Made by a program: the position numbers and the translations under genes
Notes under the pieces: generated by a model
The model's input: only the letters and a program-made list of their open reading frames with translations
Databases searched by the model: none
What the model was told of the DNA's origin: nothing
In this document: in pieces, positions 51,239 to 61,700 of the stretch
Layout: each line of letters starts with the position of its first letter
Numbering within the stretch: the stretch's first letter is position 1
Assembly: GCA_947471745.1 (NCBI GenBank)
Contig: CANJKZ010000917.1
Location: 112,664 to 176,663 of the forward strand
DNA from: Closterium sp. Naga37s-1
Taxonomy: Eukaryota > Streptophyta > Zygnematophyceae > Desmidiales > Closteriaceae
Length of the DNA stretch: 64,000 nt
Direction: 5' to 3'

Positions 51239-53240
51239 GTGAGTCCCTCACGCCCCAGCAGCTGTGTGAGTGGTACGCTAGTTGGGGTTGTAGGGGTGGC
51301 CGCGCTGCTACTGCTGCCACTACCGCTGCTGCTGCTACTGGCGGCGGCCAGATGCAGCTCCAGCGACGTCCACGCGAGTCTCGCACGCCCCAGCAACTTC
51401 GTGAGTGGTACGCTCAGAGTAGAGGGTCTCTCAGTTCTGTTCGCTGCTCTTACGTCATTCGCACTGGTGCTCGGACTGGTCAGCCTTGCGGGACGCCTAG
51501 TCTTGTTGCTGAGTCTGAGTCTGTCTGTCCTCCGTCCGTCGGGGGTGAGTGTGCTCTTGCCACGGACGTCCTTGAGGACAGGCAGGAGGACCTTGAGTGT
51601 TTTGCAGCCGCTGCGCCTCATCTCGTGTCCATGCTGCTTGCCCCTGAGGGAGACCCGGATGCTCCAGACATCCCGACCCCGCGCTCTTACGCTGAGGCGA
51701 TCGCGGGTGAGTACTCCTCTCAGTGGCAGTAAGCCATGGATCCACAGGCACCTACGTCGACGAGGTTCCCCCTCCCGGGGCGAACATCGTCAGTGGCATG
51801 TGGATTTTCAGGGTGAAGCGGCCGCTAGGTTCTCCGCCTGTCTTCAAGGCTCGTTACGTTGCTCGAGGCTTCAGTCAGCGAGAGGGAGTAGACTTCTTCC
51901 AGACCTTCTCCCCTACCCCGAAGATGACCACTCTTCGGGTGCTGCTGCACGTTGCCGCTCAGCGTGACTACGAGCTTCACTCTCTTGACTTCAGCACAGC
52001 TTTCTTGCAGGGCAGTCTGCACGAGGAGATCTGGCTGCGCCGCCCTCCTGGCTTCACTGGGTCGTTTCCTCCTGGTACCCAGTGGAGCCTCCGGCGACCA
52101 GTCTACGGTCTCCGCCAGGCGCCACGTGAGTGGCACGACACACTGAGGACTACACTTGCGGCTCTTGGGTTCGCGCCTTCTACTGCTGACCCGTCGCTGT
52201 TTCTGCGCACCGACACTTCACTGCCGCCGTTCTACATCCTCGTGTACGTCGACGACTTGGTCTTTGCCACTGCTGACACTGAGGCTCTCGCCGACGTGAA
52301 GTCGGAGCTGCAGAAGAGACACACGTGCACAGACCTGGGTGAGCTGACAAGCTATCTTGGCTTGCGGATCACCCGGGACAGAGCACGCCGCACCATCACA
52401 CTGACTCAGTCACACATGGTGCAGCAGGTCCTTCAGCGCTTCGGCTTCACCTGGTCCTCAGCACAGCCGACTCCTCTGGCTACAGGTCACTCGCTCTCAG
52501 CTCCACCTTCGGACGAGTCCGTAGAGCCGAGTGGTCCTTACCCAGAGCTAGTTGGTTGCCTCATGTACCTGACGACTTGCACTCGACCTGACCTCGCATA
52601 CCCTCTTGGCCTTCTGGCTCGCTACGTGGCTCCTGGTCGGCACCGAAAGGTGCACATGGATGCTGCTAAGAGGGTACTGCGCTACTTGTGCAGTACATCA
52701 GGCATGGGGCTTGTGCTTGGAGGGAGGAGCTCAGTTGTTCTCACTGGGCACTCAGACACTTCTTGGGTTGATGACCAGGCTACTCAGCGGTCGTCACAGG
52801 GTTACACCTTCAGCCTTGGCTCTGGTTCAGTTTCTTGGCGTTCTACACGCTCGTCTTCAGTTCTCAGCTCCAGTTGTGAGGCTGAGATCTACGCCACAGC
52901 CATGGCTGCACAGGAGTTACGCTGGCTCACCTACCTGCTGACCAACTTGGGAGAGCGGCCTCGTTCTCCTCCAGTGCTGTACGTCGACAACAAGGCTGCC
53001 ATTGCCTTGTGTGAGGAGCACAGACTGGAGCACAGAACGAAGCACATCGCTCTGCGTTACTTCCTGGCTCGAGAGTTGCAGCAGCGTGGTCAGCTTCGTC
53101 TGCGTTACGTGGCCACTCGGGCCAACACTGCTGATATATTCACCAAGGCACTTTCGCCTGGTGATCATCAGCGCTTTTGCACCTTGCTGGGCCTTGTGCC
53201 CACGTTTCCTCACTTGCTGTTGACTCTGCTTGTACTGTGA
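51239..53240 (+). pseudogene. Copia-3 gag tail fused to RT-RNase H
   Basis: 51239-51500 repeats the ESLTPQQLCEWY motif twice and has a CSYVIRTGARTGQPC segment. It then runs directly into the pre-RT linker (LVAESESVCPPSVGGECA), so protease, integrase and the repetitive linker were removed in one deletion. A TAA at about 51730 and a small deletion break the frame. From 51723 the frame is open for 505 codons with FKARYVARGFSQREGVDFFQ, YVDDLVFATAD, RNase H and the C-terminal TADIFTKALSPGDHQRF. Confidence 0.85.
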
Positions 53241-53579
53241 TCTATATATATATACCTACTTGCTTGCTCTGCTAGGTAGAGATCACTGTACTGCTGTTGT
53301 TGCATATATATCTCTGCATGCGAACTGGCCTTGTGGCCCTTTGCTTGTGCTCAGAGTGTGTGGTGACGTTGTGATCCACCCTGAGCTTGCTTTGCCTCTC
53401 TTGACTGGTCTTGTGACCCCTTGTTCTCCCCCACTTTGCCTATGGGGGTGTGTCAGACTATATATGCTATATGTGTTTAGGCTGTAGTGGGGTAGCTAAT
53501 ATGGGGTACAACCCCTTCTAGAGTTTCATATTTGTACCCAACCCTTGCATAGTTCATCCATTCCTGCCTGTAATTCTGA
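51239..53579 (+). mobile_element. Shortened Ty1/copia element 3 (5' LTR lost)
   Basis: Begins abruptly in the late gag region and ends with a 3' LTR at 53451-53579 (TGTCAGACTATATATGC, AATATGGGGTACAACC). The PPT CTATGGGGGTG and the conserved GTGATCCACCCTGAGCTTGC lie upstream. The 5' LTR, leader arrays, gag N-terminus, protease and integrase are missing. Sequence divergence from the other copies is higher than among copia-1, -2 and -5. Confidence 0.88.
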
Positions 53580-54000
53580 TAGTCAACGCCGTCACCATGA
53601 AACGGGCTGTCGCTGCTGGAGCTGACGTGTACGCAGTAGACATTGCAGTGGTAGAGGAAGCAGAGCGGCCGAGTGATTTCAAGAAACTGCTGGCAGCGGT
53701 ACCTCCCAAACTACAGGAACTGTTGGAATGATACCCGGGGATTTTTCCCGACGACTTACCGGAAGGACTACCACCTCAGCGAGTGCATGACCACCGAATA
53801 GAATTAGAACCGGGGGCACAGCCAACTGTACCGCGCCAGTTCAGACTGACACAACCCGAGCTCGACGAACTGAGGAAGCAGTTAGATTACTTGTTAGAGA
53901 AGAAATTCATCCGACCGAGCTCGTCACCGTTCGCCGCACCTATACTGTTCACGCCAAAAAAAAAGACGGAGGGTTTCGCATGAGCATTGATTACCGAGCG
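53580..54000 (+). pseudogene. Gypsy-3 pol fragment (protease end to RT start)
   Basis: Encodes KRAVAAGADVYAVDIAVV, then YPGIFPDDLPEGLPPQRVHD and LLEKKFIRPSSSPFAAPILF, ending at DYRA. A TGA interrupts it before YPG (about 53730). An extra A in the A run at 53956-53964 shifts the frame just before the FRMSIDYRA block. It is bounded by copia-3 on the left and LTR sequence on the right, so it is a slice of an older chromovirus-like element. Confidence 0.85.
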
Positions 54001-54065
54001 TGTCAAAAATGAACAAGAGTGATTGCACTAGGAAAGTGTTGGGTACAAGTAGGAAACCCTAAACT
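54001..54065 (-). repeat. Inverted copia LTR fragment
   Basis: The minus-strand reading GTTTAGGGTTTCCTACTTGT followed by ACCCAAC resembles the LTR 3' half. It abuts the plus-oriented LTR at 54066-54193, giving a head-to-head pair. Confidence 0.6.
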
Positions 54066-55066
54066 GTCAAACTCATATACTATAGTCTGTGTAGGCTGTA
54101 GTGGGGTAGCTCATATGGGGTACAACACTTTAGGGTTTGTTACTTGTACTCCTCATGCTGCTCAATGCAATCATTCTCGTTCTAGTTTTCTCATGGTATC
54201 GAGCAGGTTCCCTCGTGGGAACTGTTCCTAGGGCCCACCGATTTTTTTCCTGCCCGGAGCGCACTCAGCTCCTGCCCGAGTCGCGCTCCCCTCTCACGGC
54301 CCCTAGTGGCCCCGTCGCGCCGCCCTCGCGGCCCCGTCGCGCCGCCCTCGCGGCCCCGTCGCGCCGCCCTTGCGGCCCCGTCGCGCCGCCCTCGCGGCCC
54401 CTTCGCGCCGCCCTCGCGGCCCCTTCGCGCCGCCCTCGCGGCCCCTTCGCGCCGCCCTCGCGGCCCCGTCGCCCCACCCTCGCGGCCCCGGCGCCGCTCT
54501 TACCGGCCCCGGTGCCGCCCTTGCTGGCCCCATCGCCCTACCCCTCGCGGCTCCGTCGCAGCCGCCCGCGACCCCGGCGCCGCCCTTTCGCGGCCCCGTC
54601 GCCACACCTCTGCGGCCCGGTCGCCACCCTTCGTGGCCCCGCCGCCGCCCTCAGCGGCCTCGTCGCCGCCCCTCCCGGCCCCGCCGCCGTCCCTTCAGCG
54701 GCCCTGCCGCCCTTCACGGCCCCGCCGTCACCACCGAGCAGTCGAGCCGCCGAGCCGCCGAGCCGCTGAGCAGCCGAGCCGCCGAGCCGCCGAGCCGCCG
54801 AGCCGCCGAGCCGCCGAGCCGCCGAGCCGCTGAGCAGCCGAGCCGCCGAGCCGCTGGGCCGCCGTTGCCGCCGAGTCGCTGCTGCCGCCGAGCTGCCGAG
54901 CCGCTGCCACCGTTGCTGCCGCTGTCGCCGAGCCGCCGCTGCCGACGAGCCGCCCGAGCCGCCCTGTCCGCTACACCCGGTCCTTCTCGCCTGCCCGGTA
55001 AGAGCAGCGCCTCCACCACTGCACTGCTCTTAGCCTGCTGCTCGCGCTGCTAGTCTACTGCTGTCA

Positions 55067-56086
55067 ATGGCTACCCCTAGTGTCATCGCTTTTGACGCTG
55101 AGGGTCGGGCCATTGACTTTGACGTCTGGGTAGATGACCTGCAGCTTTTCCTACAGTGCGATAGGGCGGACGGTCTCTCTCTCTTTGACCTCACTTCTGG
55201 TGCCTCTCCTGCCCCTGCTGCTGATGCTGACGCCACTGTTCGCTCACAGTGGGCCACACGCGATGCTGCTGCCCGTCTTGCTGTGCGCCGCCACTTGCCT
55301 ACCGCTGAGCGTGCACACTTTAGTCAGCACAAGAGTGCTAAGACCTTGTACGACGCTGTAGTTGCACGCTACTCTTCCCCTGCCACTGCTGCACTTAGCC
55401 GCCTCATCCTGCCGTACCTCTTCCCTGACCTCGCCGCTTTTCCCACAGTCGCTGACCTCATTACGCACCTTCGCACTAGTGACATTCGTTACCGCGCTGC
55501 CCTTCCTGCTGAGTTCTGCGCCAAGAACCCCCCCCCTATGTACATCACCCTCTACTACATAGTCACCCGGCTCCCTGACACCCTTCGCCCGGTCAGGGAC
55601 CACTTTCTCTCTGTTTGCCCCACCACCCTCACCGTTGACCTCCTCGAGGAGCGCCTCCTAGCGGCAGAGAAGAGCATAGTCGCTGTAGGAGCCTCTCGTG
55701 GTGACCCTCGTGCCCCTGTCTTTGAGGGGTGCTCCCCCTCTCCCCTCTTGCCCTCTGTTGCCTCTGCTGCTGCGGCCGACCTCGTTGGTCTTGAGTCGGT
55801 CGGTGCGGCGTCTGCCCCTAGCGGGAGATGCCGCACTGGCAAGGGCAAGGGGGGCAAGGGCGCTGGAGGAGCTAGCGGGGGCGGTGGAAGCGGCGGTGGA
55901 GGCGGTGGAGGGGGTGGGGGTGGCGGTGGGGGTGGTGGCGGGGGTGGGGGCGTCAGTGGCGGCAGTGGAGGCGGAGGCGGCGGCGGCGGTGGCGGTGGGA
56001 GCGGAGGTGGCGGAGGTGGCGGCGGTGGAGGAGGTAGCGGCGGAGGAGGTGGAGCTGGTCGTGTCAGAACCAGTAGTAGAAAGTAA
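55067..56086 (+). CDS. Copia-4 Gag-only protein
   Basis: 339 aa: the copia gag (MATPSVIAFDAEGRAIDFDV, WATRDAAARLAVRRHLPTAE, PPMYITLYYIVTRLPDTLRP), then a Gly/Ser tract, ending VRTSSRK at a TAA. The last few codons come from about 30 bp of unrelated sequence (56070-56095) at the deletion junction. The protease-integrase-RT part is absent, so this copy could supply or use only Gag. It lacks the Cys/His segment found after the Gly tract in full-length copies. Confidence 0.85.
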   Translation: MATPSVIAFDAEGRAIDFDVWVDDLQLFLQCDRADGLSLFDLTSGASPAPAADADATVRSQWATRDAAARLAVRRHLPTAERAHFSQHKSAKTLYDAVVARYSSPATAALSRLILPYLFPDLAAFPTVADLITHLRTSDIRYRAALPAEFCAKNPPPMYITLYYIVTRLPDTLRPVRDHFLSVCPTTLTVDLLEERLLAAEKSIVAVGASRGDPRAPVFEGCSPSPLLPSVASAAAADLVGLESVGAASAPSGRCRTGKGKGGKGAGGASGGGGSGGGGGGGGGGGGGGGGGGGGVSGGSGGGGGGGGGGGSGGGGGGGGGGGSGGGGGAGRVRTSSRK

Positions 56087-56348
56087 GAATGAAGAGCTGC
56101 AGCAGCGTGGTCAGCTTCGTCTGCGTTACGTGGCCACTCGGGCCAACACTGCTGATGTGTTCACCAAGGCGCTTCAGCCTTGTGACCATCAGCGTTTCTG
56201 TACTGTTCTAGGCCTTGTGCCTACTCTCCCTCACTTGCTCACTTCTTGACTCTGCTTGTACTGTGATCTCTATATATATATACCTGCATGTTTACTCTTG
56301 TTAGGTTGTGATCACTGTACCTCTTGTTATATTATCAAACTGCATGTG

Positions 56349-56378
<30 letters not shown>
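56349..56378 (+). repeat. Internal poly(A) run at a chimeric junction in copia-4
   Basis: About 30 A residues follow CTGCATGTG. In the other copies this sequence continues with AACTGGCC...TGTGGCC and on to the PPT. After the A run the sequence matches the small non-autonomous element instead. Confidence 0.9.
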
Positions 56379-56381
<3 letters not shown>

Positions 56382-57662
56382 GTCCTGGTAGCCCAGAGAG
56401 TCTGCTGCGCCTGTCGCCCGAGGGTCCGTTGCTCCTGTAGCTCCTCGTAGCCCGTGAGCCAGTTACTCCAGTAGTCCGGGGCGCACTGTCCCGGTAGCCA
56501 CTGTGCAAGCAGCTCCTGTTGCCCGTGTGTCTGCAGCTTCAGCCGCCGTCTCTCATCTTCTCTCCTCTCACAGTCCCTCCTCCTCCTCACTTGCCCGCTG
56601 TGACTACCACTAGCTTTGCTTATAATTGTGAACTATTACTATACTTGCTTGTTGTGCTGATTACACCCCACTTTGGCTATGGGGGTGTGTCAGAATGTTA
56701 TAATTGTCAGATTTATATGACATAGCTACTGTAGGCTATAGTGGGGTAGCACATATGGGGTACAGGTTTTCTAGGGTTTGCTTCTTGTACCCAACTTTCA
56801 CCTAGTCATTTTCATTCCTCGTTTCTTCTCATGGTATCGAGCAGGTTCCCTAGTGGGAACGATTCCTAGGGCCGACCACCACGATTTTTTTTTTTTTCCT
56901 GCCCGGAGCGCGTTTTGCGCCGGCCCGAGTCGCGCCGCCCTTTCGGCCCGTCGCGCCCGTCGCGCCCGTCGCGCCCGTCGCGCCCGTTGCGGCCCCGCCA
57001 CCTACCTCCGCGGCCCCGCCACCTCACTGTGCGGCCCCGCCACCTACCTCCGCGGCCCCGCCACTTACCTTCGCGGCCCCGCCACCTCACTGTGCGGCCC
57101 CGCCACCTACCTCTGCGGCCCCGCCACCTACCTCCGCGGCCCCGCCACCTACCTGTGCGGCCCCGCCACCTACCTTCGCGGCCCCGCCACCTCACTGTGC
57201 GGCCCCGCCACCTACCTCCGCGGCCCCGCCACCTACCTGTGCGGCCCCGCCACCTACCTTCGCGGCCCTGCCACCTCACTGTGCGGCCCCGCCACCTACC
57301 TCCGCGGCCCCGCCACTTACCTTTGCGGCCCCGCCGCCTCCTCCCAGCGGCCCCGGACGCCGCCCTCTCAGCGGCCCCAGCCAAGCCGCCCAGCCGCCGA
57401 GCCGCCCAGCAGCCGAGCCGCCCAGCAGCCGAGCCGCCCAGCAGCCGAGCCGCTGAGCCGCCCAGCCGCCGAGCCGCCCTGTCCGCAGCCGAGCCGCCCA
57501 GCAGCCGAGCCGCCCCGCCGTCGAGCCGCCCAGCCGCCGAGCCGCCGAGCCGCCGAGCCGCCCTGCAGCCGAGCCGCCCGAGCCGCCCTGTCCGGTAAGA
57601 GCAGCGCCTCTCTCACAGCACTGCCCTCGCCCTACTGTTTGCACTGCTAGTCTACTGCTGTC

Positions 57663-58688
57663 ATGGCTACCCCTAGTGTCCTCGCTTTTGACGCTGAGGG
57701 TCGGGCCACTGACTTTGAAGTCTGGATAGATGACCTGCAGCTTTTCTTACAGTGCGACAGAGCAGACGGCCTCTCCCTCTTTGACCTCACTTCTGGTGCC
57801 TCTCCTGCCCCCGCTGCTGATGCTGACGCCACCGTTCGCTCACAGTGGGCCACGCGCGATGCTGCTGCACGTCTTGCTGTGCGTCGCCACCTCCCTACCT
57901 CTGAGCGTGCGCACTTTAGCCAGTACAAGAGTGCTCAGACCTTGTACGACGCTGTAGTTGCGCGCTACTCCTCCCCTGCCACTGCTGCACTGAGCCGCCT
58001 CATGCTACCGTACCTCTTCCCTGACCTTACTGCCTTTCCCACAGTCGCTGACCTCATTACGCACCTCCGCTCTAGTGACACTCGCTACCGCGCTGCGCTT
58101 CCTGCTGAGTTCTGCGCCAAGAACCCCCCCCCCATGTACATCACCCTCTACTACATAGTCACCCGTCTCCCTGACTCCCTTCGCGTAGTCAGGGACCACT
58201 TCCTCTCGGTTTGTCCCACCACTCTCACCGTTGACCTCCTCAAGAAGGCCCTCCTCGCAGCAGAAAAGAGCATAGTCGCTGTAGGAGCCTCTCGTGGTGA
58301 CCCTCGCACCCCCATCTTTGAGGGGTGTTCCCCCTCCCCTCTTTTGCCCTCTGTTGCCTCTGCTGCTGCGGCCGACCTCGCTGGTTTGGAGTCGGTTGGG
58401 GCAGCGTCTACCCCTAGCGGGAGACGCCGCCCTGGCAGGGGCAAGGGGGGCAGGGGCGCTGGAGGAGCTAGCGGGGGCGGTGGAGGCGGCGGTGGAGGTG
58501 GTGGAGGAGGTGGGGGTGGCGGTGGGAGTGGTGGCGGGGGTGGAGGTGTCGGTGGCGGCAGTGGAGGCGCAGGAGGCAGCGGCGGTGGCGGAGGGAGCGG
58601 AGGTGGCGGCGGTGGAGGAGGAGGCGGCGGAGGAGGTGGAGCTGGTCGGGGTGGCGCTGCGCAGAGGGTCAGCTCCGGTGGTGGTCAG

Positions 58689-58726
<38 letters not shown>

Positions 58727-61700
58727 CACTCGTGACGTCCCCTCCCCTCAGCAGCTCCGTGAGTGGTACACTGCACGCCAGAGGGGTGGGGGTGCTGGTC
58801 CGTGCACCTACGTCCTGCGCACCGGCGACCGCGCGGGTGAGCAGTGCGGGGGTGCGCACTCCACCCAGCGCTGCTTTGGCCGCCTCACGGACGCTTGGCG
58901 TCACCAGTTCCCTGAGGCCACTGAGATCCCCCGCTGGGGTGAGCTGTCTAGGGCGGGTGTAGCTGTCTTTGACCTTGACTTTGATGCTATTCTTGCTGCC
59001 GTGTATACTGTGACTATTAGTGATGAGGGTGACTGTTACCGGTGTTTTCCGCCCGACCCGGGCATTGAGACTGCTGCTCTAGGTACTGGTGAGGCTGCTG
59101 CTCTAGGTGCTAGCGAGGCTGCTGCTCTAGGTGCGTCTGCTCCCTCAGGTGCTGGTGAGTCTGCTCTCTCAGGTTCTGCGTCGGCTTCGGCCTCCCACAC
59201 CTTCACACTTGACTCGGGGGCTTCTCGCTCCTTCTTTCGAGACCGCACCACACTCACGCCGCTTGGCCGGCCAGTTGCGGTCTCTACGGCAGACCCCTCT
59301 GGGGGTCCTGTCCTTGCTCACTTCTCCACTGTCCTCCCGTGTCCGGCGGCCCCCTCTGGCACCCTGTCTGGTCTTTACCTCCCCTCGTTCTCTACGAACT
59401 TGGTGAGTGGTGCTGACCTACAGGATGCGGGGGTTCACCAGTTCACTCCTGGGAGTCAGCGGGTGACCCACTGCACGGACGCTCGGACTGGCCGACACCT
59501 GGCCACGTTTACCCGTCGGCCGGGGTCGAGCCTGTACACCCTGACCACTGCGTCTCCTCCAGTCACTGCGTCTGGTCAGGTAGCTGCGTCAGGTCAGGTG
59601 TTTGCTGCAGCGTCCAGGTCTGGTCCTGAGTCTGCCCCCTGTTCGTGTCGCCTCCTGTCCCACGAGACTCTCCTCTGGCACCACCGCCTTGGTCACCCCT
59701 CCCTGCTTCGTCTCCGAGGCATGGCCTCCCGTGTCCTTGTCTCTGGTCTTCCCCGGTCCCTCCCTCCCCTTCCTCCGGGGCCAGGCCCTACCTGCGTCCC
59801 CTGTGTCGAGGGACGGCAGCGGGCTACCCCTCACTCCTCCCAGTTTCCTCCGACAGAGGCCCCGCTGCAGACGCTTCACATGGACGTGTGGGGCCCGGCC
59901 CGCGTCCGTGGACAGGGTCACGAGCGCTACTTCCTGCTGGTGGTTGACGACTACTCGCGTTACACCACAGTCTTCCCCTTGCGCAGCAAGGGTGATGTCA
60001 CTGAGGTGTTGATCGACTGGATCCGCGCAGCTCGTCTCCAGCTCAGGCGGAGCTTTGGCTCGGACTTTCCTGTTCTGCGTCTGCACTCCGACAGAGGCGG
60101 AGAGTTCTCCTCTGGCCTTCTGCGAGCCTACTGTCGTGCACGAGGCATCCGCCAGACCTTCACGCTTCCGGACTCTCCACAGCAAAATGGGATTGCTGAG
60201 CGCCGCATTGGCATGGTCATGGACGTCGCCCGTACGTCCATGATGCATGCGGCTGCCCCCCATTTTCTGTGGCCGTTTGCGGTTCGGTACGCGGCGCATC
60301 AGATCAACCTTCAGCCCAGGGTCTCCATGCCGGAGACCTCCCCAGCTTTGCTGTGGACGGGGAAGGTTGGCGATGCGTCTGCGTTCCGTGTCTGGGGATC
60401 TCGGGCGTTTGTCCGCGACTTGTCTGCGGACAAGCTGTCCCCTCGTGCTGCTCCTTGCGTCTTCCTGGGTTTCCCCCCTGACGCCCCAGGGTGGCAGTTC
60501 TACCACCCCACCTCTCGCCGTGTTCTGTCCTCCCAGGACGTCACGTTCGACGAGTCGGTCCCCTACTACCGCCTCTTCCCCTACCGCACTCCGTCCCTCC
60601 CCCCGCCACCGCTCTTCCTTGTACCAGGTCCCCCCCCGGTAGACCCCCTCCCCCCTCAGGGTCCTGCCCCTTCAGGTGTGTCCCAGGTAGACGCTGTTGA
60701 GCCTGTCGAGGTCGCTGGTGACTCTGGTGCTGCTGAGGGTGCTGAGCCTGGGGGTGCTGACTCTGGGGGTGCTGAGCGTGTGGGTGCTACGCCTGGGAGT
60801 ACTGAGCCTGGGGGTGCTGAGCCTGGGGGTGCTGAGTCTGGGGGTACTACGACTGGGGGTGCTGAGCCTGGGGGTACTACGCCTGGAGGTGCTGAGCCTG
60901 GGGGTGCTGCGTCTGGGGGTGCTGAGCCTGGGGGTACTACGCCTGGAGGTGCTGAGCCTGGGGGTGCTACGCCTGGTGGTGCTGTGCCTGGCGGTTCACC
61001 GGGTGCTCCCTCTCGCCGGGAGCCACTCTCTCCCCAGGAGCTGCGTGAGTGGTTTGCCCGGCGCTGGAGGCGAGCTGCTGGAGCTGCTGGAGCTGGAGGT
61101 GCTGCGGGTACTGGAGGTTCTGTTGCTTCTGAGGGAGCTGGTGCCACGGGTCCCGGCGGTGCTCGTACTGGGAGTACTGGAGCTGCTGGACCTGCGGGTA
61201 CTTCTGGAGCTGGAGTTGCTGCGGGTGTTGGCGCGGAGGCTACTGCTGTCGGTCCTGGAGGCGGTCCTGCTGGGGGTGCTACTGGTGCTGCTGGGGGTTC
61301 TGGAGCTGGAGCTGCTACTGGTGCTGGTGCTGCCCCTGGGGGTGCTGGTGCTGTCCCTCCTGTGTCTGGAGTCGCCGCGCGGCCTCGGCCGTACTTCGTT
61401 CCGCTCCTTCAGCAGGTTCTTGGTCTCCCGCCTTCTACTGGTCCTCCTCCTCCTCCCTTAGAGTGTCCACAGCCTGTCCCGTCGCAGTTACAGTTACAGC
61501 CGGCCTCCCCACTGCCTGCTCCGTCTCCCTACACTGGTCCTACTGGAGGTCTTGCTGAGCGTCGTGAGCCTGCGTCTCGCCCTGCGTCGCCTGTCCGTGC
61601 TGCTAGCACTAGTGGTCGCGGTTCGCGTCAGCGTCCTCCTCCTGTCCCTGGCACGCACCGGATGTCTCTGCGTCCGTCCACTGCTCCTCTGCGTGCCCCT

